Source: Theionarchaea archaeon
Lineage (GTDB): Archaea > Methanobacteriota_B > Thermococci > Methanofastidiosales > SZ-28-30
Direction of reading: 5' to 3'
DNA length: 51,281 nucleotides
Assembly: GCA_018992565.1 (NCBI GenBank)
Contig: JACVGW010000006.1
Location: 1 to 51,281 of the forward strand
The notes under the pieces were generated by a model. It had not been told where the DNA came from. It worked only from the letters and a program-made list of their open reading frames with translations, and ran no database searches. The translations under genes were made by a program, and so were the position numbers. This document shows, piece by piece, positions 32,841-39,969 of the stretch (the stretch's first letter is position 1; each line of letters starts with the position of its first letter).

Positions 32841-33677
32841 ATGATCATCAAGAGATTAGAAACTTCTGAAGAGTACATTGCGTGCGAAAAGACCATGAAA
32901 GAAATCTGGAAATTTGATGATCGTGATGTCATTCCTCACCACATACTCAAACCAATCAATGAGAATGGTGGACTCGTACTGGGTGCATTTGACAATGGGC
33001 TAATGGTTGGCCTGTTAGTGGGATTTCTTGCTTACTACAAGGGGAAACTCCATCACCACTCCCATGTAACAGGTGTTCTCAATAGATACAAAGGAGTGGG
33101 ATACCAGCTAAAGCAGAAGCAGAGGGAATTTGTGATCTCCCAAGGGCTTGAACTGGTCACCTGGACATTTGATCCACTGCAGAGTTCAAATGCATATTTC
33201 AACTTTGCAAAACTGGGCGTAGTGAGCAATACGTACCTCGAGGACTACTATGGCAAGATGAGAGATTCCTTAAACGAAGGATTGGTCTCTGATCGATTCC
33301 TGGTGGAGTGGTGGATCACGGCTGATGATGTGGTGCGCCGAATTGAAGGTACCTTCCAGCAGCCCCGTCTTGATAAGATTTCCAAAGTGGGAATTATCAA
33401 TACAACTGAAAGCCGAGACGGGTTCAGGAAGTGTGCATCGCTCGACCTGAAGTTGACCAACAGGAGACTGCTTTTGGAAATACCTTCAGACATCACCCTT
33501 GTCAAAGAGAAGAATATGGATGTGGCTCACGAATGGCGTGATGTCACCAGGCGAATATTTGAAACGTACTTTTCTGCAGGGTATTCCGTTTACAACGTGG
33601 CATCAGAAATAAAGAACAAGGAGAGGAGAACTTACTATCTGTTGCGGAAGGATGTTCATGAAAATAGAGGAAGTTGA
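32841..33677 (+). CDS. GNAT-family acyltransferase (COG3375-like)
   Basis: A 278-residue protein of the predicted GNAT group that often accompanies MenC/N-succinylamino-acid racemase-like enzymes. The acetyl-CoA fold is suggested by L-V-L-G-A-F-D-N-G-L-M-V-G, S-H-V-T-G-V-L near 75 and the R-Y-K-G-V-G-Y-Q-L-K-Q-K-Q-R loop near 83. The C-terminal 120 residues are family-specific. In described systems such an enzyme acylates a D-amino acid before racemisation (Geobacillus pathway). It overlaps the enolase-superfamily gene by about 20 bp, so they act together. Confidence 0.78.
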   Translation: MIIKRLETSEEYIACEKTMKEIWKFDDRDVIPHHILKPINENGGLVLGAFDNGLMVGLLVGFLAYYKGKLHHHSHVTGVLNRYKGVGYQLKQKQREFVISQGLELVTWTFDPLQSSNAYFNFAKLGVVSNTYLEDYYGKMRDSLNEGLVSDRFLVEWWITADDVVRRIEGTFQQPRLDKISKVGIINTTESRDGFRKCASLDLKLTNRRLLLEIPSDITLVKEKNMDVAHEWRDVTRRIFETYFSAGYSVYNVASEIKNKERRTYYLLRKDVHENRGS

Positions 33678-34761
33678 GTTACGGATTGTTGAGATCCCCT
33701 ATGTTAGCCCCTTTGAAACCAGTTTTGGAAGGGAACAGAAAAATCAAGAAGTTATTGTGCGCCTTTACAGCGGAGATGAGGAAGGATTCGGCGAATGCGT
33801 AGCTCTGGACAAACCCTCTTATTCATATGAGACAGTGAAAACTGAATGGCACATTCTGGAAGATTTCATTATACCGGAAGTGAAACTCCGGGATTTTGAA
33901 ACTCCGGAGGAAATTCAAGAAATATATAGGGGGATTCGAGGACACCCGATGGCCAAGGCTGGATTTGAAGAAGCATTGTATGATCTCTACGCAAAACAGA
34001 AGGGAGTATCATTATCACAGGTTCTGGGAGGAACAAAATCCGCCATTGAAAGTGGGGTGAGTATAGGCATTGATACAATGGATGTCCTCCTGAAGAATAT
34101 CGCCGAAAAATGGGGGGAAGGGTACAGGAGAATTAAGATCAAGATCAAACCGGGATGGGATGTCCAGGTGGTAAAGAGGATCAGAAGAGAGATGGGAGAT
34201 ATACCGTTAATGGTTGATGCTAATGCTGCCTACACGCTGGATGATATGAATGTTATGAAAGAGCTGGATCAATATGAGTTGATGATGATCGAACAGCCCT
34301 TGGGCCATGATGATCTGTATGATCACGCTGCACTTCAGAAGGAACTGACCACTCCAATCTGTCTTGACGAGTCTGTTGAATCCATCAAGGATGCAGAGAT
34401 AGCCTTGAAGATGGGAAGCTGCAGAATAATCAATATCAAGCATGGACGTGTGGGCGGGCTATCAGCTTCCAAGAAGATCCATGATCTGTGTGTAAAGAGC
34501 AAAATACCTGTCTGGGCCGGCGGCATGCTGGAATTTGGCGTAGGAAGGGCCACAAATATTGCGCTCAGCTCCTTGCCTGGGTTTTGCCTGCCAAATGATA
34601 TTTCAGCCACTGATCGGTACTATCATGAGGATATTACAGATTCATTTGTACTGAACCCGGATGGAACTATCACTGTTCCCGATGGGCCAGGAATCGGTGT
34701 GCAGGTTTATGATGACATACTGGAGAAGTACACAGTAGAACGAAAGAAATTCTCATTTTGA
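33658..34761 (+). CDS. Enolase-superfamily enzyme (MenC/N-acylamino-acid racemase-like)
   Basis: A 367-residue enzyme of the muconate-lactonising subgroup. The catalytic residues are visible: the K-x-K pair in R-I-K-I-K-I-K-P near 163, the metal ligands Asp in M-V-D-A-N-A near 190, Glu in M-I-E-Q-P-L near 215 and Asp in C-L-D-E-S-V near 240, and the second base Lys in I-N-I-K-H-G-R-V-G-G near 264. Such enzymes act as o-succinylbenzoate synthase, as N-acylamino-acid racemase, or both. With no other menaquinone gene here but a GNAT partner directly upstream, racemisation of acylated amino acids is the better guess. The ATG at 33658 is preferred over 33652 for its spacing from GGAAGGA. Confidence 0.85.
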   Translation: MKIEEVELRIVEIPYVSPFETSFGREQKNQEVIVRLYSGDEEGFGECVALDKPSYSYETVKTEWHILEDFIIPEVKLRDFETPEEIQEIYRGIRGHPMAKAGFEEALYDLYAKQKGVSLSQVLGGTKSAIESGVSIGIDTMDVLLKNIAEKWGEGYRRIKIKIKPGWDVQVVKRIRREMGDIPLMVDANAAYTLDDMNVMKELDQYELMMIEQPLGHDDLYDHAALQKELTTPICLDESVESIKDAEIALKMGSCRIINIKHGRVGGLSASKKIHDLCVKSKIPVWAGGMLEFGVGRATNIALSSLPGFCLPNDISATDRYYHEDITDSFVLNPDGTITVPDGPGIGVQVYDDILEKYTVERKKFSF

Positions 34762-34936
34762 ATTCCTGTAATCCCTGTTAGAAGGACATATTGGCTCAGG
34801 CATGAATGAGCAGGGCTCCTTTCTCAGACTACTCTACGCGGACTGCCTCAGCGGAAATCCTCTTGAAGAATAATTCTAGAAGAGTCATACGAAACCCCTC
34901 GATACTGTATTGATAATCATGGGTTATCCTGGACTA

Positions 34937-35914
34937 TCACCTGGCTGGCTCAGACACCGCTGACAAGTTTCCCATTCTCACATTCTTGAGCCCTGTATTT
35001 CGCACGACTTCATATGCACACACCATTTCATCATATGTGGGGGATCTTTCCGTCATCTTGTAACTGGGGAAGGAGGCCAGCAGTGTGAAAGGTATTCTCG
35101 GATCAACTTCTACCAGTAGCTGGGCGATGTGTTCAATCTGGTCTATTTCCACCCAGGAAGGTATATATAATGTCGAAACCTCCAGAACGAATCCCATATG
35201 CTTAATCTCCCATGGCAATTCCAGTATGAACTTGTTGGAGACACCAGTCAACATCTTGTGAATGGTATCCTTAAATGCTTTCATATTCAGCCTGAAAGAG
35301 TCTACCCCTGCCTTCTTGAGGATATCCAGATTCTTAGGAGTCAATCCAAATCCATTGGTCTCTATGAGAACATACAGATCTGTCTGTTTCTTGATTAACC
35401 TGGTACATTTGGCATAGAATTCGGGACAACAGGTTAAGTCTCCTCCTGTGAATCCGATAATATTGCGTGCCGGCCCCCATCCCTGTGGCGTGAGGATGAC
35501 CTGTGTGGGATCAACAACACCTGGACATGATCGTGGCCTCACATCAGTAACACATCTTCCACATCCTTTGCACATGTCAGCCCCATGGTAGGAGGTCACC
35601 CGCTCCTTTTTCTCACTGTAGGTAACCTGAAGTTCATAGCTTCTGGCCAGATCCAGGACTTCAGAGGGAGAGAGCCAGTGCCCTGTAGCCACCTGAGTGA
35701 ACTCATGAGAATGGCAATTTAGACAGGTGAAGCTGCATCCAGACTGATACACAGAGAAGTAGTGTTCTGGCCTGGATAGGTGGGCGCTCTTTACCAGCCT
35801 GTACACTGTCTCCTGGTTCAGGGAAGTAGCTTCACATGCAGGAATCATCCGGCTCCCACTCTTTGTGATGCAGCTTCCTCTGGCATATCCCTGGTGTTCA
35901 AGGTTGCACATCAT
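34937..35914 (-). CDS. Radical SAM protein with an inserted ferredoxin-like Cys motif
   Basis: A 325-residue radical SAM enzyme. The SAM cluster motif is C60-x3-C64-x2-C67, followed about 50 residues later by a four-Cys motif C115-x2-C118-x2-C121-x8-C130, which probably holds a second 4Fe-4S cluster, as in glycyl-radical-enzyme activases. G-F-T-G-G-D-L-T near 155 is the SAM-binding G-G-E-like strand, and I-E-T-N-G-F near 185 is typical of the activase/PflA group. No glycyl-radical enzyme is encoded nearby, so the substrate is unknown. I prefer ATG 35914, because a TATA-like CCTTTATGTT lies 24 nt upstream; the frame is open to GTG 35974. Confidence 0.75.
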   Translation of the reverse strand: MMCNLEHQGYARGSCITKSGSRMIPACEATSLNQETVYRLVKSAHLSRPEHYFSVYQSGCSFTCLNCHSHEFTQVATGHWLSPSEVLDLARSYELQVTYSEKKERVTSYHGADMCKGCGRCVTDVRPRSCPGVVDPTQVILTPQGWGPARNIIGFTGGDLTCCPEFYAKCTRLIKKQTDLYVLIETNGFGLTPKNLDILKKAGVDSFRLNMKAFKDTIHKMLTGVSNKFILELPWEIKHMGFVLEVSTLYIPSWVEIDQIEHIAQLLVEVDPRIPFTLLASFPSYKMTERSPTYDEMVCAYEVVRNTGLKNVRMGNLSAVSEPAR

Positions 35915-35981
35915 CTTCCAATACCGGATATGAACATAAAGGTTTCCAATTCGCAGAGTCCTGCAACCTGTCACAGAAATA

Positions 35982-35992
35982 CTTATAAATTA
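35982..35992 (+). promoter_or_regulatory. TATA box for the PEGA/TSP3 protein gene
   Basis: CTTATAAATTA, centred 25 nt before the ATG at 36011, predicting a leaderless mRNA. The element is nearly symmetrical and could also be read toward the radical SAM gene. Confidence 0.55.
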
Positions 35993-36010
35993 GGTCCCCC
36001 TTCATGCCGT

Positions 36011-37237
36011 ATGATTGGGAACCTCAAGTATGTAGCGCTGTTCATGATTCTGATAGCTGCAGTGTCTTCTGTATCTCCTGACGAAACCTTCATTTCAGTA
36101 GATCGAGGATGCGGCTCTTCCTACTTTGCGGGAGAATCCATTCTCGTTACCTACCAGGTGAAGGCAGAACCTTCAGACACTGTCCTCATTACCATCAAGG
36201 AAATCCTTCCCGATTCCACACTCAGTGTACTTGTTTCGAACAGAAAGACTGAGCCAAATACCCTGTATACCATGAGAATGTTTGCACAGCCAATATATGG
36301 AAGAGAGACCTTGCTTTTAGAATATGTGGTGAGATCAGACACAGAAAGCTCATGGCATGCCACTGAATGCTCTTTCCATATCAAAGAAGGTAATTATGAA
36401 ACAGGATCTCTGAAAATTCAATGTAGTCAAACTGGATTTGACATGTACCTGGATGACGCTTTTGTCGCCCATTCTGAGTCAGAGACAGTACAGATTGATG
36501 GGATTATTGGAGGAGGACATACCCTCAAAGTAACAAAACCCGGATGCAGCGACTATACAACACCTGTTACTGTCAACCCTGGACTAGTAGTCACATTAGA
36601 AATTACCCTCGACTGCACCATTAGAGACAGAGATGGAGATCTCATTCCTGACTCAGAAGACAAATGCTATAACCCATTGTGCGACCTGGTGGATGAAGAA
36701 GGATGCCCCCTGGATAGTGATAGTGATGGCGTCAACGACTGCGAGGACATCTGTCCGGAAGAACATGGAGATAGAGAAAGCAGGGGATGTGCTTATGGAG
36801 ACAGTGATGCAGACGGTGTTGCTGACAATCTGGACCAATGTGACAACCCAGAATGCGCCATTGTGGACGAGAAAGGATGCCCCAAAGACAGTGATGGAGA
36901 TACTATTTCAGATTGTGAGGATGACTGCCCGCTGGAAGCAGGAGATAATCAGCATTTCGGCTGCCCGGAGCGGGATTCAGACGGAGATGGCATTGTAGAT
37001 GATGAAGACCGGTGTTATAACCCAGACTGCATGATCATAGATACTGTGGGTTGTCCTGTAGATACGGATAAGGATACAGTGCTGGACTGTGAAGATGAAT
37101 GCCCTGAAGAGCCTGGAACGAGAGAGAATGCTGGATGCCCTCCACCAGAAGAAGAAAAAGACACTGGTGGTGCTGGCGGAGTCCTGGTGATTACCGGAAT
37201 TATCCTGGCGTGGCTGGGAAGACGGGCTACTCGTTAA
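36011..37237 (+). CDS. Secreted PEGA/thrombospondin-type-3 repeat protein with C-terminal anchor
   Basis: A surface protein of 408 residues. It has a signal peptide (1-21), a beta-sandwich-like domain (about 25-128), a PEGA domain (about 131-205, with the G-x-H-x-L-x-V-x-K-x-G-C-x-D-Y pattern), then three thrombospondin-type-3-like calcium repeats (about 207-380) and one TM helix (about 388-403) followed by R-R. Each repeat joins a D-x-D-x-D-G Ca loop to a cysteine frame C-x-N-P-x-C, D-C-E-D-x-C-P and G-C-P, so the stalk is both calcium- and disulfide-stabilised. It may be anchored by its tail to the cytoplasmic membrane. Binding partner unknown. Its end overlaps the ferredoxin gene by 11 bp. 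Confidence 0.85.
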   Translation: MIGNLKYVALFMILIAAVSSVSPDETFISVDRGCGSSYFAGESILVTYQVKAEPSDTVLITIKEILPDSTLSVLVSNRKTEPNTLYTMRMFAQPIYGRETLLLEYVVRSDTESSWHATECSFHIKEGNYETGSLKIQCSQTGFDMYLDDAFVAHSESETVQIDGIIGGGHTLKVTKPGCSDYTTPVTVNPGLVVTLEITLDCTIRDRDGDLIPDSEDKCYNPLCDLVDEEGCPLDSDSDGVNDCEDICPEEHGDRESRGCAYGDSDADGVADNLDQCDNPECAIVDEKGCPKDSDGDTISDCEDDCPLEAGDNQHFGCPERDSDGDGIVDDEDRCYNPDCMIIDTVGCPVDTDKDTVLDCEDECPEEPGTRENAGCPPPEEEKDTGGAGGVLVITGIILAWLGRRATR

Positions 37238-37415
37238 GACATTTCAAAGCATTTTCAGGACACACGGTAATACAAAGCCGACATACATTGCAGTATTCCA
37301 TACTCTTAATTTCTTTTTTATCAATATCGAAAATCAGTGGGCCTTTGTGGCAGATTTCAACGCATTTTCCGCACTGCGTGCACCGGTCCTCTATTATATA
37401 TAACTTCACACACAT
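37227..37415 (-). CDS. Small 2[4Fe-4S] ferredoxin
   Basis: A 62-residue electron carrier. The cysteines are C12-x2-C15-x2-C18-x3-C22 and C42-x2-C45-x2-C48-x3-C52-P, the pattern of two 4Fe-4S clusters. C22 is followed by His instead of the usual Pro. The start is ATG 37415, because a TATA box (TATATATAG on either strand, 37431-37439) lies 20 nt upstream; the frame continues upstream but would begin before the promoter. It converges on the TSP3 gene with an 11-bp overlap. It may serve the nearby redox enzymes; no partner is fixed by context. Confidence 0.85.
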   Translation of the reverse strand: MCVKLYIIEDRCTQCGKCVEICHKGPLIFDIDKKEIKSMEYCNVCRLCITVCPENALKCLNE

Positions 37416-37478
37416 TCTCGGTTTCCTGCTATATATAGTAGATGTCATCCACACCTGCCAGTGAGTAGCAATGGACAA

Positions 37479-37489
37479 CCTTTTTAACC
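37479..37489 (+). promoter_or_regulatory. TATA box for the Hef-like helicase
   Basis: CCTTTTTAACC, centred 25 nt before the ATG at 37509; leaderless mRNA predicted. Confidence 0.55.
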
Positions 37490-37508
37490 ATGACAAAAAC
37501 CACTATAT

Positions 37509-39056
37509 ATGGAGCAGCTGAAACTGGATGGATACATAGCTCAAGAAAGAGGATTCGTTTCTCACCCTGCCATCAAACCCAAGACGGTACTGGAAAGGGC
37601 ATTTCAGATAGATATTGCTGAAAAAGCCAAAAAGGAAAATACGCTTGTTGTTATTCCCACTGGACTGGGAAAGACAGTAATAGCCGTTTTGGTGGCAGCG
37701 GACGTCGCGAAAAAGGGAAAAGTTGTCATGCTTGCTCCTACCAGACCGTTAGTACTCCAGCATCAGCACTCATTTGATGAAATGCTGTTCATGCAATCCA
37801 GCATTGTTCTCACCGGAAAGATTGCCCCGGGAAAGAGAAAGGATCTGTGGAAGGAAACACAGTTCATATTTTCGACCCCGCAGGTAGTCCGGAATGATCT
37901 ACAGAATAATCTCTATACTCTGGAAGATACTGCCCTCATAATATTTGATGAAGCACACCGGGCAGTAGGGGATTATGCATACGTGGAGATTGCGCAATCA
38001 TATGTCAATCAAAGAAAGTCACCCCTGATCCTGGGATTGACCGCCTCTCCGGGTTCTCAGAAGGCAAAAATAAAAGAGGTAATGGAGAATCTCTCCATCC
38101 AGAATGTGGAGGCCAGGGTACGACAGGATGAGGATGTTATCGACTATGTGAAAGACATCAAGATTGAGTGGCACAAAGTAGAACTGACTCCAGAAATGGA
38201 AACCTTGAGAGCGAGCCTGGAACCCCTTCTTTACGAGAAGATTGGAAAATTGAACAATGTAGGACTGCTCACCTACAAAAAGAAGGAATACATATCCAAG
38301 AAAGACCTGCTGGATCTGAGGGGGTACATACCACGGTATCTCACTGGATACAGGTCAAAATACCGATTTGCTGCTTATTTGAATCAGGCAATGGCCATTT
38401 CTCTGTATCACTGCCTGGAACTTCTGGAAACCCAGGGTGTGAGTCCGTTGCGGGATTATCTGAAACGGATGATTGAAGGCCCCTGCGAAAAACGTTCCGA
38501 GAAAATTCTGGTCAGTGATAAGAGGATTCAGGCACTGTACCAGCAGGTACAGGACTCCTCTGAGATCTCTCATCCTAAGCTACGTGCTCTGCGTGCGGTA
38601 CTGGAGAAACAGCTCTATGTCAAAAAATCGTCTCTCATCATTGTGTTTGCCCAGTACAGGGATACCATATCCTCTATCCTGGAGGAGGTTCAGACTATTG
38701 TCCATGCTGCCCCTGTACGATTCGTGGGGCAATCGTCTCGAACAGACAAGGGGTTGAAGCAGGAAGAACAGAAGAAGATCCTGGAAGAATTCAGAAGAGG
38801 AGAACACAACATCCTGGTGGCAAGTTCAGTTGCAGAAGAAGGATTGGATATCCCAGCTGTAGACCTCGTCGTATTCTATGAGCCCATTCCTTCTGAAATC
38901 AGGTCTATACAGAGAAAAGGAAGGACTGGAAGGTCTGAAGTGGGAAAGGTAATCATCCTGATTACCAAAGACTCCAGAGATGAGGCCTATCTGTGGGCAG
39001 AGCGAAGCAGGGAAAAGAAAATGCAGAGTATGGTCAAATGGTTGAGGAGCCAGTGA
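37509..39056 (+). CDS. Hef/FANCM-type DEAH helicase without nuclease domain
   Basis: A superfamily 2 helicase of 515 residues acting on branched or stalled-fork DNA, by family. Motif I is P-T-G-L-G-K-T near 51, motif II D-E-A-H near 148, motif III L-T-A-S-P near 178, and motifs V-VI are V-A-S-S-V-A-E-E-G-L-D-I and Q-R-K-G-R-T-G-R near 436-475. A thumb-like insertion sits between the two RecA domains, as in Hef. Euryarchaeal Hef usually continues about 230 residues with an XPF-type nuclease and HhH domain; here the frame ends after the helicase. The nuclease may be encoded elsewhere. Confidence 0.9.
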   Translation: MEQLKLDGYIAQERGFVSHPAIKPKTVLERAFQIDIAEKAKKENTLVVIPTGLGKTVIAVLVAADVAKKGKVVMLAPTRPLVLQHQHSFDEMLFMQSSIVLTGKIAPGKRKDLWKETQFIFSTPQVVRNDLQNNLYTLEDTALIIFDEAHRAVGDYAYVEIAQSYVNQRKSPLILGLTASPGSQKAKIKEVMENLSIQNVEARVRQDEDVIDYVKDIKIEWHKVELTPEMETLRASLEPLLYEKIGKLNNVGLLTYKKKEYISKKDLLDLRGYIPRYLTGYRSKYRFAAYLNQAMAISLYHCLELLETQGVSPLRDYLKRMIEGPCEKRSEKILVSDKRIQALYQQVQDSSEISHPKLRALRAVLEKQLYVKKSSLIIVFAQYRDTISSILEEVQTIVHAAPVRFVGQSSRTDKGLKQEEQKKILEEFRRGEHNILVASSVAEEGLDIPAVDLVVFYEPIPSEIRSIQRKGRTGRSEVGKVIILITKDSRDEAYLWAERSREKKMQSMVKWLRSQ

Positions 39057-39059
39057 TGA

Positions 39060-39602
39060 CTATCGGTCAAAGAAGGGATTCTTGCCTGCCAGGGCCAGCC
39101 CCAATCCAATGATGACGTCTGCTTCTTCCAGGAATCCCAGTGCGTGTGCCGCAGTTCCAGCAGTATAAAAGAGGCGGTTATCCACATTGAGAATACTGGC
39201 AGTCTTGGCTGCAGATCCTAGAGCAACTCCCAGGTCCATCAACTTGAAAACACAATTCGGTCCTGTGAAGTCCACTCCCTGAAATCTCGGTTTGCTCCTG
39301 AGTTCCTCACACGTATCGAAGCCGCATCCGCCACAATTGAGGTCGACAGGCTCTCCCTTGACTCCCACCAGGATCAATGCCTGTGCTTTTTCCACACATA
39401 TTCCGTCTCTCTCAAAGTAGGCTGCCGTTTCTTTCCGAGCTTTCAACCAATCAGCTATTTTCTGTTTTTCTGTCCCTGTTACTATACAGGAATAGACTGT
39501 GTCCCGTCCTCTCGATTTGGGGGCAGTCCTGATGGAAGCCAATACCAGCTTTGCAGCTTCCATTACTGCCTCATATTCCGTTTGTGAGCCAGCTAGAATC
39601 AT
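39060..39602 (-). CDS. DUF2148 ferredoxin-domain protein
   Basis: A 180-residue protein of unknown role, found mainly in anaerobic archaea and bacteria. The central Cys cluster C90-x2-C93-x4-C98 with C117 in G-P-N-C-V-F-K is the DUF2148 pattern and probably binds an Fe-S cluster. The remainder is alpha/beta with a C-terminal G-L-G-L-A-L-A-G-K-N-P-F-F-D-R tail that is typical of the family. It converges on the helicase with a 3-nt gap. A TATA box, CTTTTATAAATG (39619-39630, minus strand), is centred 23 nt before the ATG. Confidence 0.8.
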   Translation of the reverse strand: MILAGSQTEYEAVMEAAKLVLASIRTAPKSRGRDTVYSCIVTGTEKQKIADWLKARKETAAYFERDGICVEKAQALILVGVKGEPVDLNCGGCGFDTCEELRSKPRFQGVDFTGPNCVFKLMDLGVALGSAAKTASILNVDNRLFYTAGTAAHALGFLEEADVIIGLGLALAGKNPFFDR

Positions 39603-39969
39603 GGTTTCTCTTCTTATGCATTTATAAAAGGTTTTCCCATGGCCCAGAAAGTGGGACTGCTACCCCTCCACACTCAATGCCAATTCAGAAGTACATCTCT
39701 GTCCCGTACCATTTCGACAGAGAATCTGCACGGGGAGCGCAAGTATCCGTGACTAGTGTGTCATCTGGGAAAAATGATGAGGGTCACTGCCTCTCTATAT
39801 GCTACCGGCTCAAGTATCTGGTCTGAATCTGCTTGAATCACTCGCACAATCGGTCTTGTGAGTATTCTCTATATCATGGTCCTCCTAGAGATCTCTGATC
39901 TGGTGAACATGCAATAATCTGTATTCTATGGTATCTGGCTACAATCCCGAGCGCACAGACACACATTGT
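39603..39969. other. Intergenic region without a convincing gene
   Basis: It contains the DUF2148 promoter at the left, and a 7-bp stem (CTCTGTC at 39697-39703, GACAGAG at 39716-39722) with a 12-nt loop. A 49-codon ATG frame at 39677 has neither TATA nor SD. I see nothing else. Confidence 0.4.

Noticed and set aside
34762-34936. Possible RNA gene between the enolase-like and radical SAM genes
   Set aside because: No tRNA-like arms and only weak 5-bp stems; nothing supports a named RNA.
35780-36010. Upstream extension of the TSP3 protein frame to 35780
   Set aside because: The extension is antisense to the radical SAM gene and lies before the TATA box at 35982; the ATG at 36011 has a clean signal peptide.
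39677-39826. Possible 49-residue gene in the 39.6-39.9 kb gap
   Set aside because: No TATA box at the usual distance, no SD and no recognisable family.
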